Assembly (NCBI GenBank): GCA_016929465.1
Contig: JAFGIT010000068.1
Coordinates: forward strand, 1-14,668
Length of the DNA stretch: 14,668 nt
Source of the DNA: Candidatus Coatesiibacteriota bacterium
GTDB lineage: Bacteria; B130-G9
Direction of reading: 5' to 3'
Of this stretch, positions 1 through 6,266 are shown in pieces. The notes below the pieces were generated by a model, which searched no databases, was not told the DNA's origin, and saw only the letters and a list, made by a program, of their open reading frames with translations. The position numbers and the translations under genes were made by a program. The stretch's first letter is position 1. Each line of letters starts with the position of its first letter.

Positions 1-401
1 CATTGAGTGAGTTCGCAGAGCAAAGGCGCATGACGGAATGCGTGCGTTTCCTGGGCGGGGTCGCGCACGATATGCTCCCGGTTCTCTATTCCGGGGCGAT
101 GGTCTTCGTGTTTCCGACGCTCTACGAAGGTTTTGGGCTTCCCCCGCTGGAGGCGATGGCCTCCGGGACGCCCGTCTGCCTGTCACGCATCCCGGTTCTC
201 GAGGAGGTTGCAGGCGATGCTGCCGCCTACTTCAATCCAGAAGACATCTTTGACATCGCCGACAAGCTCGTCTCGGTCCTCCTCGATTCAGAAAGACATA
301 AGGCACTTCGCGAAGCAGGCCTCGAGAGAGCGAGGAGATTCTCGTGGAGGCGCGCCGCTGAGGAAACACTGCGGGTTTACCGGGAAGTGCTTGGGCAATA
401 A
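1..401 (+). CDS. Glycosyltransferase family 4 (group 1), C-terminal fragment
   Basis: This is the last ~132 residues of a retaining GT-B fold glycosyltransferase; the 5' part lies outside the window and the frame enters at base 3 (the TTG there is almost certainly an internal Leu). The diagnostic sugar-nucleotide-binding stretch is visible near fragment residues 36-52: FVFPTLYEGFGLPPLEAMA carries the E-x7-E signature of GT4 enzymes, followed by a GTPV segment and the VLEEVAGDAAAYF segment that is typical before the closing helix. The enzyme would transfer a sugar from a nucleotide donor at the inner face of the membrane, probably in O-antigen, exopolysaccharide or glycolipid assembly. Two more glycosyltransferase genes at 4237-6151 point to the same kind of locus, although unrelated genes separate them. 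The acceptor and sugar cannot be told from this fragment. Confidence 0.93.
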   Translation, partial: LSEFAEQRRMTECVRFLGGVAHDMLPVLYSGAMVFVFPTLYEGFGLPPLEAMASGTPVCLSRIPVLEEVAGDAAAYFNPEDIFDIADKLVSVLLDSERHKALREAGLERARRFSWRRAAEETLRVYREVLGQ

Positions 402-410
402 CATGTTTGA

Positions 411-509
411 GACAGCAGCCGTGAAGAAACGCAACATCTCCGACCCTATTTCTCCCCAAACAAGCCGTCTCTCCTTGAATACAAACTCCACAACCCGTAT
501 CATCCTGAT
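411..509 (+). other. Open in-frame extension upstream of the pseudo-ATPase, no start codon
   Basis: The frame of the 510 gene stays open back to the TGA at 408-410 and translates to 33 codons ending LLEYKLHNPYHPD immediately before Met 510. As I recall the family, archaeal-type ATPases begin with an NP[FY]xP segment just before the nucleotide-binding domain, so these residues look like true protein. No ATG, GTG or TTG exists in this frame here. ATG 403 and GTG 421 lie in the other frame (position 1 modulo 3), and a single missing base between about 430 and 480, for example in the CCCC/AAA run at 454-460, would join them to the gene. Alternatives are a rare start codon, or loss of the original N-terminus with re-initiation at 510. 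Confidence 0.45.
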
Positions 510-1805
510 ATGGGGATAGATAGACGGGATTCGGCGGCACTTTTCGATAGCATTGCTTCGTTCCGATCCGCGCTCGAGGCAACTCGGGCCGACGGACCGA
601 ATGTCCTCTTTATCACTGACGATTCGGCTCTGGAGCAGGTCCTGTGGGATGGGCTCCGCTTCATGGCGAGCGAAATGCCAGCTGTCTGCGCGTTCGTTGA
701 CCTCGGGAAGATGGCGCTTTCACCGTCGCTTCTTTGCAGTGCCTTCGAATTCGCCGTCACCTCGGCCCTGAGACAGGAAGATGCTGAGGCCACCTCTGCG
801 CCATGGCTGACGGCTTCGGTTTCGCTCGGAAATGCTGCGGACCGGCTGCAAAGCCGGATAAGGGGGCAGCTCAATTCCGCGATGGAGGCGCTCATGTCGG
901 CCGCATCCGATAGCGACAAGACACCGGTTCTGGTGCTCAGGAAGCTGACGGAGCTTCGAGCCCTCAAAAGCTACAAGGGCATCGATGACCTCTTTGCGAT
1001 CCTGGGCCGTCTCTTCGCGAAATTCTCTGAGCTCAGGATAGTTGTCATCGAGAAAGGGCTGAGCCATGAGGCGGTCTTAGAGGTCGTGGGCGCTACTCTC
1101 GGCAGGCCGAAGTTCGGGCCGATCATGCTGAGCAGCCTGTCGGAGAAAGAGGTCGCATCCGTGGCCTCGCTGGTCCTCGGGACCGGGCTCTCCAGAGAGG
1201 ATGCGCTGATGCTTCGCTCTCTGAGCTGTGGACGTCTCTCCTATCTGCTCTGGCTGTGTGATCAAGTCAATCGATCAGGCGCCTCGCTCGAACGAGATGA
1301 ACTGGTTTCGTGGGTCGCCGGAGCGCTGCTGTCTCCCAAATCAGACCTTTCATGCATGATTTGCTCCCGGATCGAGGAGGCCATATCTTCCGCGAGAGGC
1401 GACACCGCCCTGAGGCATATCCTGAGGATCATGTCATTCGAGGATGGGATGACCGCGACAGAGATAGCGGAGAAAATCGGGAGAAGCGTCCCCGCGGGCT
1501 ACGACTACGCCAATTGGCTCTTAAGGACGCTTCTTGTCAGAAAGGACGACACCCGCTATTCGTTCCGAGACCATCTGCTCAAGATATGGATCAGACTTGA
1601 TACCTTGGCATGCGGCCGCGCTGCGCCGGTCCCGGCTGAGCTCGCAGAGACGCTCGTTCTCGAGATGCTCGAATCGCAGCGAGTCGAGCCTCGGGAAGAG
1701 CCGCTCGAGTTGCTGGAGATGGTGCAGGAGGAGCCGTCACTGGAAGACGAGGAACATATTGAGGTTTTCAGGCCGCGAAGCGATGATATATTAGAGTTTG
1801 ATTGA
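510..1805 (+). CDS. Archaeal-type AAA/STAND ATPase relative without a P-loop (pseudo-ATPase)
   Basis: Protein of 431 residues from ATG 510, related by overall layout to the archaeal-type ATPases (AAA core followed by a winged helix). Seen: the strand expected to carry Walker A reads NVLFITDDSALEQVL (31-45), with no GxxGxGK[ST]; the Walker B strand reads TPVLVLRKLTEL (138-149), with Arg-Lys where Asp-Glu is expected; the sensor strand LRIVVIEK (175-182) lacks the usual Gly-Ser. A winged-helix region lies at about 300-362, ending in the YSFRDHLLKIWIR block typical of the family. The C-terminus (about 376-431) is strongly acidic. Inference: the fold is kept but ATP binding and hydrolysis are lost, so a scaffold or DNA-binding role is plausible. 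The start is uncertain: there is no good ribosome site before 510, and the frame is open back to 411 with family-like residues (LHNPYHPD) but no ATG, GTG or TTG. The MNT-like gene begins 23 bases downstream, so co-transcription is likely. Confidence 0.72.
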   Translation: MGIDRRDSAALFDSIASFRSALEATRADGPNVLFITDDSALEQVLWDGLRFMASEMPAVCAFVDLGKMALSPSLLCSAFEFAVTSALRQEDAEATSAPWLTASVSLGNAADRLQSRIRGQLNSAMEALMSAASDSDKTPVLVLRKLTELRALKSYKGIDDLFAILGRLFAKFSELRIVVIEKGLSHEAVLEVVGATLGRPKFGPIMLSSLSEKEVASVASLVLGTGLSREDALMLRSLSCGRLSYLLWLCDQVNRSGASLERDELVSWVAGALLSPKSDLSCMICSRIEEAISSARGDTALRHILRIMSFEDGMTATEIAEKIGRSVPAGYDYANWLLRTLLVRKDDTRYSFRDHLLKIWIRLDTLACGRAAPVPAELAETLVLEMLESQRVEPREEPLELLEMVQEEPSLEDEEHIEVFRPRSDDILEFD

Positions 1806-1828
1806 TGCTGAAAAGAGGGCGATAAAGG

Positions 1829-2239
1829 GTGATGGACAATCTCTGCGAGCTGAGTGCGGTTACAGACATTCTCAAGAACAGCCGAAAGGTCGTGGCCGGA
1901 TATTTCATGCCGAGGAGCACCATGGAGAATTGCGGCGCGTCCGACCCGAGGCCCACGCTGGCGATACTCGCGCACCCCGGTCTCGCCGAGAAGGAGTACG
2001 ACGACCTTCGCTCGCGGATGCTGATTGAGCTGTCATGCGGCGATGATACTCAGAACCTGGATGTGCTCGTCCTCAACGATGCTCCCCCGGGGGCCAGGTT
2101 CGATGTGGTCTATCATTCGCAGGGGATATACTGCTCCTCGCGACCTGACAGGGCCGCCTTCGAGGAGCGTGCCATTATGGACTACCTGGATGCCAAAGCA
2201 ATCCGCGATCTGATGGGGCGCGATGAGAATGCAAATTGA
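1829..2239 (+). CDS. MNT-type nucleotidyltransferase relative with degenerate active site (MntA-like antitoxin family)
   Basis: Protein of 136 residues; GTG 1829 and ATG 1832 are both possible starts, with GAGGG at 1815-1819 upstream. The second half fits the minimal nucleotidyltransferase family well: NLDVLVLNDAPPGARFDVVYHSQG (76-99, in two blocks) with the third acidic position D78, then a Y-x-D-x-K helix (119-123). In active MNT proteins the first half carries GSx10DxD, which binds ATP and metal. Here that region reads GYFMPRST at 24-31 and SDPRPTLAIL at 38-47: the Ser after Gly is Tyr, the spacing is off and the second Asp is Arg. Known for the family: MntA antitoxins AMPylate a Tyr in the partner HEPN toxin. 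Inference: this copy probably cannot do so. It overlaps the next gene by 17 bases, the usual MNT-HEPN arrangement. Confidence 0.72.
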   Translation: MMDNLCELSAVTDILKNSRKVVAGYFMPRSTMENCGASDPRPTLAILAHPGLAEKEYDDLRSRMLIELSCGDDTQNLDVLVLNDAPPGARFDVVYHSQGIYCSSRPDRAAFEERAIMDYLDAKAIRDLMGRDENAN

Positions 2240-2675
2240 CACTGACCCAACACAGCCGATGGATAGGATAGGCTATTACCTGAAGCAGATCGACGCAAAC
2301 AATGCCCTGCTCTTGAAGATTTCACAGAAGGGGCTCGATGTTTTCATCGAGGACGAGCTAGTCTTCAACGCGGGTTGTTTCCTGCTTCAGCGGTCAATCG
2401 CCGGGTGCATAAACCTCGGAATCCACATCATAACCACACATGACTTCCAGACTCCCGAGAGCTATGATGCCATTTTCGACACGCTTGCGTCGCGGGAGGT
2501 CATTCCTCTACAGCTTGCAGATCGGCTGAAGGGGCTGGTTGCGATAAGAAGCCAGTTGGTCAACCTCGATCCTGAGCTCGATACACTCACGGTTTTCAAC
2601 GCAATCAGGCACGAGCTCGTGAGCATACTCGCATTCGAGAAGCACATCCTGAACTGGCTCAGGCCGGCGATATAG
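2223..2675 (+). CDS. HEPN (HepT/DUF86-like) protein lacking the catalytic RX4H motif
   Basis: All-helical protein of 150 residues (ATG 2223, or ATG 2229 two codons later). It has the helix pattern of HepT-type HEPN toxins: a FLLQRSIAGCINLGIHII helix (53-70), a PESYDAIFDTL segment (78-88), a RLKGLVAIRSQLVN helix (101-114) and a C-terminal helix. Active members carry R-N-x-L-V-H-x-Y at the end of the fourth helix; Arg and His form the RNase site and the Tyr is AMPylated by MntA. Here the stretch reads R109-S-Q-L-V-N114-L-D116. The catalytic His is Asn (AAC, one base from CAC) and the Tyr is Asp (GAT, one base from TAT). Inference: no RNase activity and no AMPylation target. It shares 17 bases with the MNT-like gene, so the two are surely translated together and probably still form a complex. 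The identification rests on pattern and pairing, not on a search. Confidence 0.72.
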   Translation: MRMQIDTDPTQPMDRIGYYLKQIDANNALLLKISQKGLDVFIEDELVFNAGCFLLQRSIAGCINLGIHIITTHDFQTPESYDAIFDTLASREVIPLQLADRLKGLVAIRSQLVNLDPELDTLTVFNAIRHELVSILAFEKHILNWLRPAI

Positions 2676-2717
2676 AGGCCCGTCAGGCTCGGCGGCCCGT
2701 GGCCCTCGCAGTATTCC

Positions 2718-3161
2718 TCAATCGCAGGTTTCGATCGCTTCGAGGCTGGCCGTGTATTCAGAACTCAGGCCGTGATACTTCGCGCCGTTGATCAAGTGGG
2801 CCATGTATGCCTTCGTGGGCTTGAATTCTCCCTCTTCGGTGGCCTTGTAGGTGAAGACCTCAATGATCTCCCCGGCGGGAAGCGTCACCCTGACATCCAT
2901 GCGGCTGTAGAAGCCCTCCGCAACGTTCTCGAATACGTCGAGCTTCACCGTGTCCTCATCGCTGATGTCGTAGGTTACGCCCTCGACTAGCTCCGTCTCG
3001 GACGGAATGACGTCCGCAACACCTCCGTTCCTGATATCGGAAAATCGCGTGAAGGCCAGGCGATGGTTCAAGAGGCTGGCCTTGGTGATGGTGATTGTGC
3101 TCGGGCAGCGCTTGCGCATCTGCTCGAAATCCATATTTGAGCCATAAGCGAAATATAACAT
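2718..3161 (-). CDS. Gamma-glutamylcyclotransferase / AIG2-like family protein
   Basis: 147 residues when started at the ATG at 3159-3161, which gives the family's usual N-terminus MLYFAYGSNM; a longer frame to 3251 adds 30 low-complexity, Pro/Gly-rich residues with no family resemblance, so I reject it. The YGSN loop (residues 6-9) binds the gamma-glutamyl moiety. The LDVFEN block (74-79) places a Glu at 78 where the catalytic Glu of the family sits, followed by the Y-x-R strand (85-87). The closing KAY segment (117-119) is also family-like. The predicted reaction is release of 5-oxoproline from a gamma-glutamyl amine or peptide in the cytoplasm; the substrate is unknown. The only purine-rich site, AAGAGGG, abuts the ATG, which is too close for a normal ribosome site, so translation may be weak or leaderless. 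The gene is convergent with the HEPN-like gene and divergent from thi4. Confidence 0.88.
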   Translation of the reverse strand: MLYFAYGSNMDFEQMRKRCPSTITITKASLLNHRLAFTRFSDIRNGGVADVIPSETELVEGVTYDISDEDTVKLDVFENVAEGFYSRMDVRVTLPAGEIIEVFTYKATEEGEFKPTKAYMAHLINGAKYHGLSSEYTASLEAIETCD

Positions 3162-3343
3162 CCCTCTTGCGCCCCTTCCGGTTTGGCCAGGGCTTTTAGT
3201 TTGCCACGGCGGCTCATCGAGTTCGGGCCCACGCGGTTGACTTCCAGGCACCCCGGCGATTAGATTATGTTCCTGTAAATCTCGACCGTTGTCAATGAGT
3301 TTGAATCCACATAGCGACTAATCCGGAGAGCAAGGACCAATTG

Positions 3344-4126
3344 ATGAAGAAGGCCAGTATTGAAGTTGATGTCTCGCGCGCAATTCTCGATTCATACTAC
3401 CATGATCTCAGGGAGTGCCTGGTTAGCGATGTGATAATCGCCGGCGCCGGGCCTGCCGGCCTGACCGCAGCCTACTTGCTTGTGAAAGCAGGGCGAACCG
3501 TGACGATCATCGAGAAGAGGCTCTCGCCTGGGGGCGGCATCTGGGGGGGCGGCGCAACAATGAGCAGGGCAGTCGTTCAGGACTCCGCGATACCGATTCT
3601 GGATGAGTTTGGCATTCGATATAAGCCTGCCCAGGGAGACCTCTATACCATCGACACGATAGAGATGGCGTGCACCCTTTGCGGCTCCGCCATAAAGGCT
3701 GGTACGACGATGCTGAATCTGCACGAGATAGAGGACGTCTGTCTCAAAGATGGCCGTGTTAAAGGGGCGGTTGTCAATAGAAGCGTGCTGCACGAGATGT
3801 TCCCAATCGACCCGATAGTATTTCAATCCGAGATCGTGATCGACTCGACTGGCCACGAGGCCGCGGTAGTTCAGACACTTCGCAAGCGAGGCATCCTCAA
3901 AATCAAAGATGGCATACGACCTGACGGCAGCGCCTTTGGGGAGGACCCAATGGATGTCGAGGCCGGCGAGAGGTTCGTTGCCGCCAATGCGGGCGAGATA
4001 TTCCCCGGGCTCTACATTGCAGGAATGAGCGTTTGCACGTGCTATGGCGGCCCGCGGATGGGACCCATATTCGGCGGCATGCTCCTTTCCGGCAAGAGGG
4101 TCGCGGAGATGATCCTCGGCGAATAG
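3344..4126 (+). CDS. thi4: Thi4-type thiazole synthase (sulfide-dependent adenylated thiazole synthase family)
   Basis: 260 residues from ATG 3344, chosen over TTG 3341 because AAGGA at 3332-3336 then sits 7 bases upstream. The family makes the thiazole half of thiamin from NAD and glycine in the cytoplasm. Seen: FAD/NAD Rossmann motif GAGPAG (34-39), an acidic strand end IIEK, the GGGIWGGG loop (64-71), the DSTGH block (167-171) and the C-terminal GGPRMGPIFGGMLLSG (235-250), all hallmarks of Thi4. Odd: where yeast THI4 has the sulfur-donating Cys and archaeal enzymes have His two residues before the conserved Asp-Pro, this protein has Pro154 (sequence HEMFPIDP, 150-157). The metal-ligand positions D156 and H171 appear kept. 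A Cys-x-Cys (231, 233) occurs just before GGPRMGP. No TPP riboswitch is recognisable in the 182 bases upstream. The single-gene setting suggests this is the cell's thiazole source. Confidence 0.9.
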   Translation: MKKASIEVDVSRAILDSYYHDLRECLVSDVIIAGAGPAGLTAAYLLVKAGRTVTIIEKRLSPGGGIWGGGATMSRAVVQDSAIPILDEFGIRYKPAQGDLYTIDTIEMACTLCGSAIKAGTTMLNLHEIEDVCLKDGRVKGAVVNRSVLHEMFPIDPIVFQSEIVIDSTGHEAAVVQTLRKRGILKIKDGIRPDGSAFGEDPMDVEAGERFVAANAGEIFPGLYIAGMSVCTCYGGPRMGPIFGGMLLSGKRVAEMILGE

Positions 4127-4236
4127 CACCTTGATGAATAAGGAGGCAGGGCTTCGCAGGAATTCGGTCAGAGAAAGCGCGCATCGTCGTGACATCCTGA
4201 CCATTCGGAAATCGGCATTTATCAGAGGGCATCTCC

Positions 4237-5226
4237 TTGGGTGAGGCTCCGCTCGATCTATCGATCATCACCGTCGTATATGACGAGGCCACGGTCAAAG
4301 CGGCGGATGGCCTTCTGAAATCGGTCTTCAGGAGCCACTTCGACGGCTTATTCGAGATGATACTCGTCTCAAACGGCGCGCCTGATGATGTGCTTCGGCC
4401 GATATCCGATGGATACGATTGGCTGAGGATTCTCAGGTCAGACAGGAACCTTGGCTACGCGGGAGGCAATAACTGGGGCATGTTGAGGTCCCGCGGTCGG
4501 CTGGTTCTGCTTCTCAATCCAGACATAGTGGTCGAGCCTGATGCTCTCGCGAGGCTGGTCGAGTTCGTCGATTCGCATCCCGATATCGCTGGTGCAACCG
4601 GGAAGCTGTTAGGCGACGATGGGAAGGTGCAGGTCGGCTTTAACGTCCGCGGCCTTCCGACTTTCATGGCGGTGGTCTTCGACGCGCTTTTGTTTCATCG
4701 GGCGTTTGCATGGACTGGTCTCTTCAGGCACTACCTGGGGCGCGACTTCGACTATTCAAAGGCTCAGAGGGCGGAGCAGCCGGCCGGCGCGTGCCTTCTG
4801 GTCAGGCGCGAAATAATTGACCAGGTCGGTGTGATGGACGAGAGCTTCTTCCCCGTCTGGTATGAGGATGTTGACTGGTGCATGAGGATGCGGTCATATC
4901 AGCGCGAGCTCTGGTTCACCCCGGACGCTGTCTTCCACCATTCGGGGGCGGTATCGACCAAAGATTGGACGAAGGATTCTGCCACGCTTGCGAAATATCG
5001 GAACTTCGCCTATTTCTGCAAGAAGCATTTCGGCGGTCCCCTGTCGATTCTGGTCATTATCTCGATCGCCATCGGGATGCTGCTGCGATCGGGATTCGTT
5101 CTTCTTGGGATGCTGCTCAGAAAGGACCTTTCGAAGAGCGTCAAGAACTTCGGCGTAGGCGGATCGCGGGCTGCGCTCAAAGGATATATGAAGGTGCTCT
5201 GGCTATGTGTTCGGGCGAAGCTTTGA
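4237..5226 (+). CDS. Glycosyltransferase family 2, rhamnosyltransferase-like, with C-terminal membrane segment
   Basis: 329 residues from TTG 4237, supported by AGAGGG at 4224-4229 seven bases upstream and by the family's LSIITVVYDE strand beginning at residue 8. The GT-A domain shows the RNLGYAGGNNWGM acceptor/donor loop near residue 70 and LLLNPDIVVEPDAL near 90, where NPD is the usual variant of the DxD metal site in WbbL-like enzymes. A later block, GACLLVRREIIDQVG then FFPVWYEDVDWCMRMR, contains the ED catalytic-base motif. A hydrophobic stretch near the C-terminus (LSILVIISIAIGMLLRSGFV and beyond) should anchor it to the inner membrane. It likely adds a sugar to a lipid-linked glycan from a dNDP or NDP donor. 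Its end overlaps the upstream possible start of the next glycosyltransferase, so the two form an operon. The sugar cannot be predicted. Confidence 0.92.
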   Translation: MGEAPLDLSIITVVYDEATVKAADGLLKSVFRSHFDGLFEMILVSNGAPDDVLRPISDGYDWLRILRSDRNLGYAGGNNWGMLRSRGRLVLLLNPDIVVEPDALARLVEFVDSHPDIAGATGKLLGDDGKVQVGFNVRGLPTFMAVVFDALLFHRAFAWTGLFRHYLGRDFDYSKAQRAEQPAGACLLVRREIIDQVGVMDESFFPVWYEDVDWCMRMRSYQRELWFTPDAVFHHSGAVSTKDWTKDSATLAKYRNFAYFCKKHFGGPLSILVIISIAIGMLLRSGFVLLGMLLRKDLSKSVKNFGVGGSRAALKGYMKVLWLCVRAKL

Positions 5227-5272
5227 TTTTCATCGGACCTGGTTCTCCGGACCAATCTCCGGCCTCGATGCT

Positions 5273-6151
5273 ATGGTAAGCGTCGCAGTCATCATCGTCA
5301 CATTCAACTCGGAGAGAGAGATTCGCGCCTGTCTCGAATCGATATCGGCGCAGAATCTCGAAGATTACAGGGTGGTCGTCGTCGATAATGCGTCGTCCGA
5401 TGACACCGTAGGCGAAATCAGGCTGTCGAAAGCCGATTTGACGCTCATAGAGAACTCCACGAATCGCGGCTTCGCCGCCGCGTGCAACCAGGCCGCCTCG
5501 GCGGCGGATTCGGAGTTCATATTGCTCCTGAATCCCGACGCAAGGCTCTGCGATGGGGCCGTGAGCGAGCTGGTCTCGGCGATCAGATCCGAGGATGGGG
5601 CCGGGATAGCTGGCCCGAGGCTGCTCTCCGAGGACGGGAGGCTCCTCCCCTCTGCATATCGATTCCCGACGATATTTCAGGAGATCGCTTATCTGTTCAG
5701 GCTCAAACCGATACTCACGTCCGGGCCATTCAAAGCCATCTTCGGCAAGTTCCTCTCCCGCTGGTTCGGACAATTCGATCCGCACGACACGAGGCGCGTC
5801 GTCGACTCGGTGCTCGGAGCTTGCATGCTCATTCGGGGAGAATTATGGCGGGAGTTGAATGGCTTCAATGAGCGGTTTTTTCTCTTCTACGAGGAGAAGG
5901 ACTTCTGCAAGAGGGCGCTCGACGCGGGATACCGGACGATATTCGTTCCGGATGCACAGGCAATTCATGAGATTGGGGCTAGCTGCAGGTCAAATCCTAC
6001 CGAAACAGACATAATGAAGCGCGAGAGCATGATGAGGTACTACCGCAAGCACAAGTCGCTTTGCACCAACGTCGTGCTGTGGATTGCAGTCCTGCTGAGT
6101 AGCCTCTTCGCTACACGTTGCCGGATGTTTTCGCGATGCAGAAACGGGTGA
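5273..6151 (+). CDS. Glycosyltransferase family 2 (second of a tandem pair)
   Basis: 292 residues from ATG 5273, which begins directly at the family's first strand (MVSVAVIIVTFNSEREI). An in-frame ATG at 5207 would add 22 residues and overlap the upstream gene by 20 bases; those residues look unlike the family, so I prefer 5273, though neither has a strong ribosome site. Motifs in order: VVVDNASSDDT (about 39-49), the NRGFAAACNQA loop, LLLNPDARL (NPD variant of DxD), then GACMLIRGELWRELNGF and FFLFYEEKDFCKRALDAG with the EED-type catalytic base, and VPDAQAIHEIGAS. A hydrophobic segment close to the end (LCTNVVLWIAVLLSSLFAT) probably tethers it to the membrane. It is similar in plan but not a close copy of the preceding enzyme, so the pair likely adds successive sugars to the same glycan. 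Confidence 0.92.
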   Translation: MVSVAVIIVTFNSEREIRACLESISAQNLEDYRVVVVDNASSDDTVGEIRLSKADLTLIENSTNRGFAAACNQAASAADSEFILLLNPDARLCDGAVSELVSAIRSEDGAGIAGPRLLSEDGRLLPSAYRFPTIFQEIAYLFRLKPILTSGPFKAIFGKFLSRWFGQFDPHDTRRVVDSVLGACMLIRGELWRELNGFNERFFLFYEEKDFCKRALDAGYRTIFVPDAQAIHEIGASCRSNPTETDIMKRESMMRYYRKHKSLCTNVVLWIAVLLSSLFATRCRMFSRCRNG

Positions 6152-6266
6152 GAGTTCGTCGGGATATTCAAACGCCCTATTGCCTGTTATATTAAGTGGG
6201 GAATTGACCTTCATTGGGGCTGCGAGATTTCGAATTTACACGATCAGAGATTGAGAAGACCGCCAT

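Noticed and set aside
2676-2717. GC-rich patch with GGCC/GGGCC repeats between the convergent HEPN-like and cyclotransferase genes
   Set aside because: Could be a bidirectional terminator, but the arms do not pair well and there is no T-tract on either strand.
3162-3343. Possible TPP riboswitch upstream of thi4
   Set aside because: The conserved CUGAGA and other THI-box blocks are not present in the divergent intergenic region.
3392-4204. 270-codon open frame on the - strand
   Set aside because: Opposite the Thi4 gene, which carries all family motifs; no family signal in the reverse translation.
4134-4244. Small 36-codon frame between thi4 and the first GT2 gene, basic in character
   Set aside because: No ribosome site precedes its ATG, and the AAGGAGG nearby (4139-4145) falls inside it without a start codon at proper distance; there is too little to support a gene.
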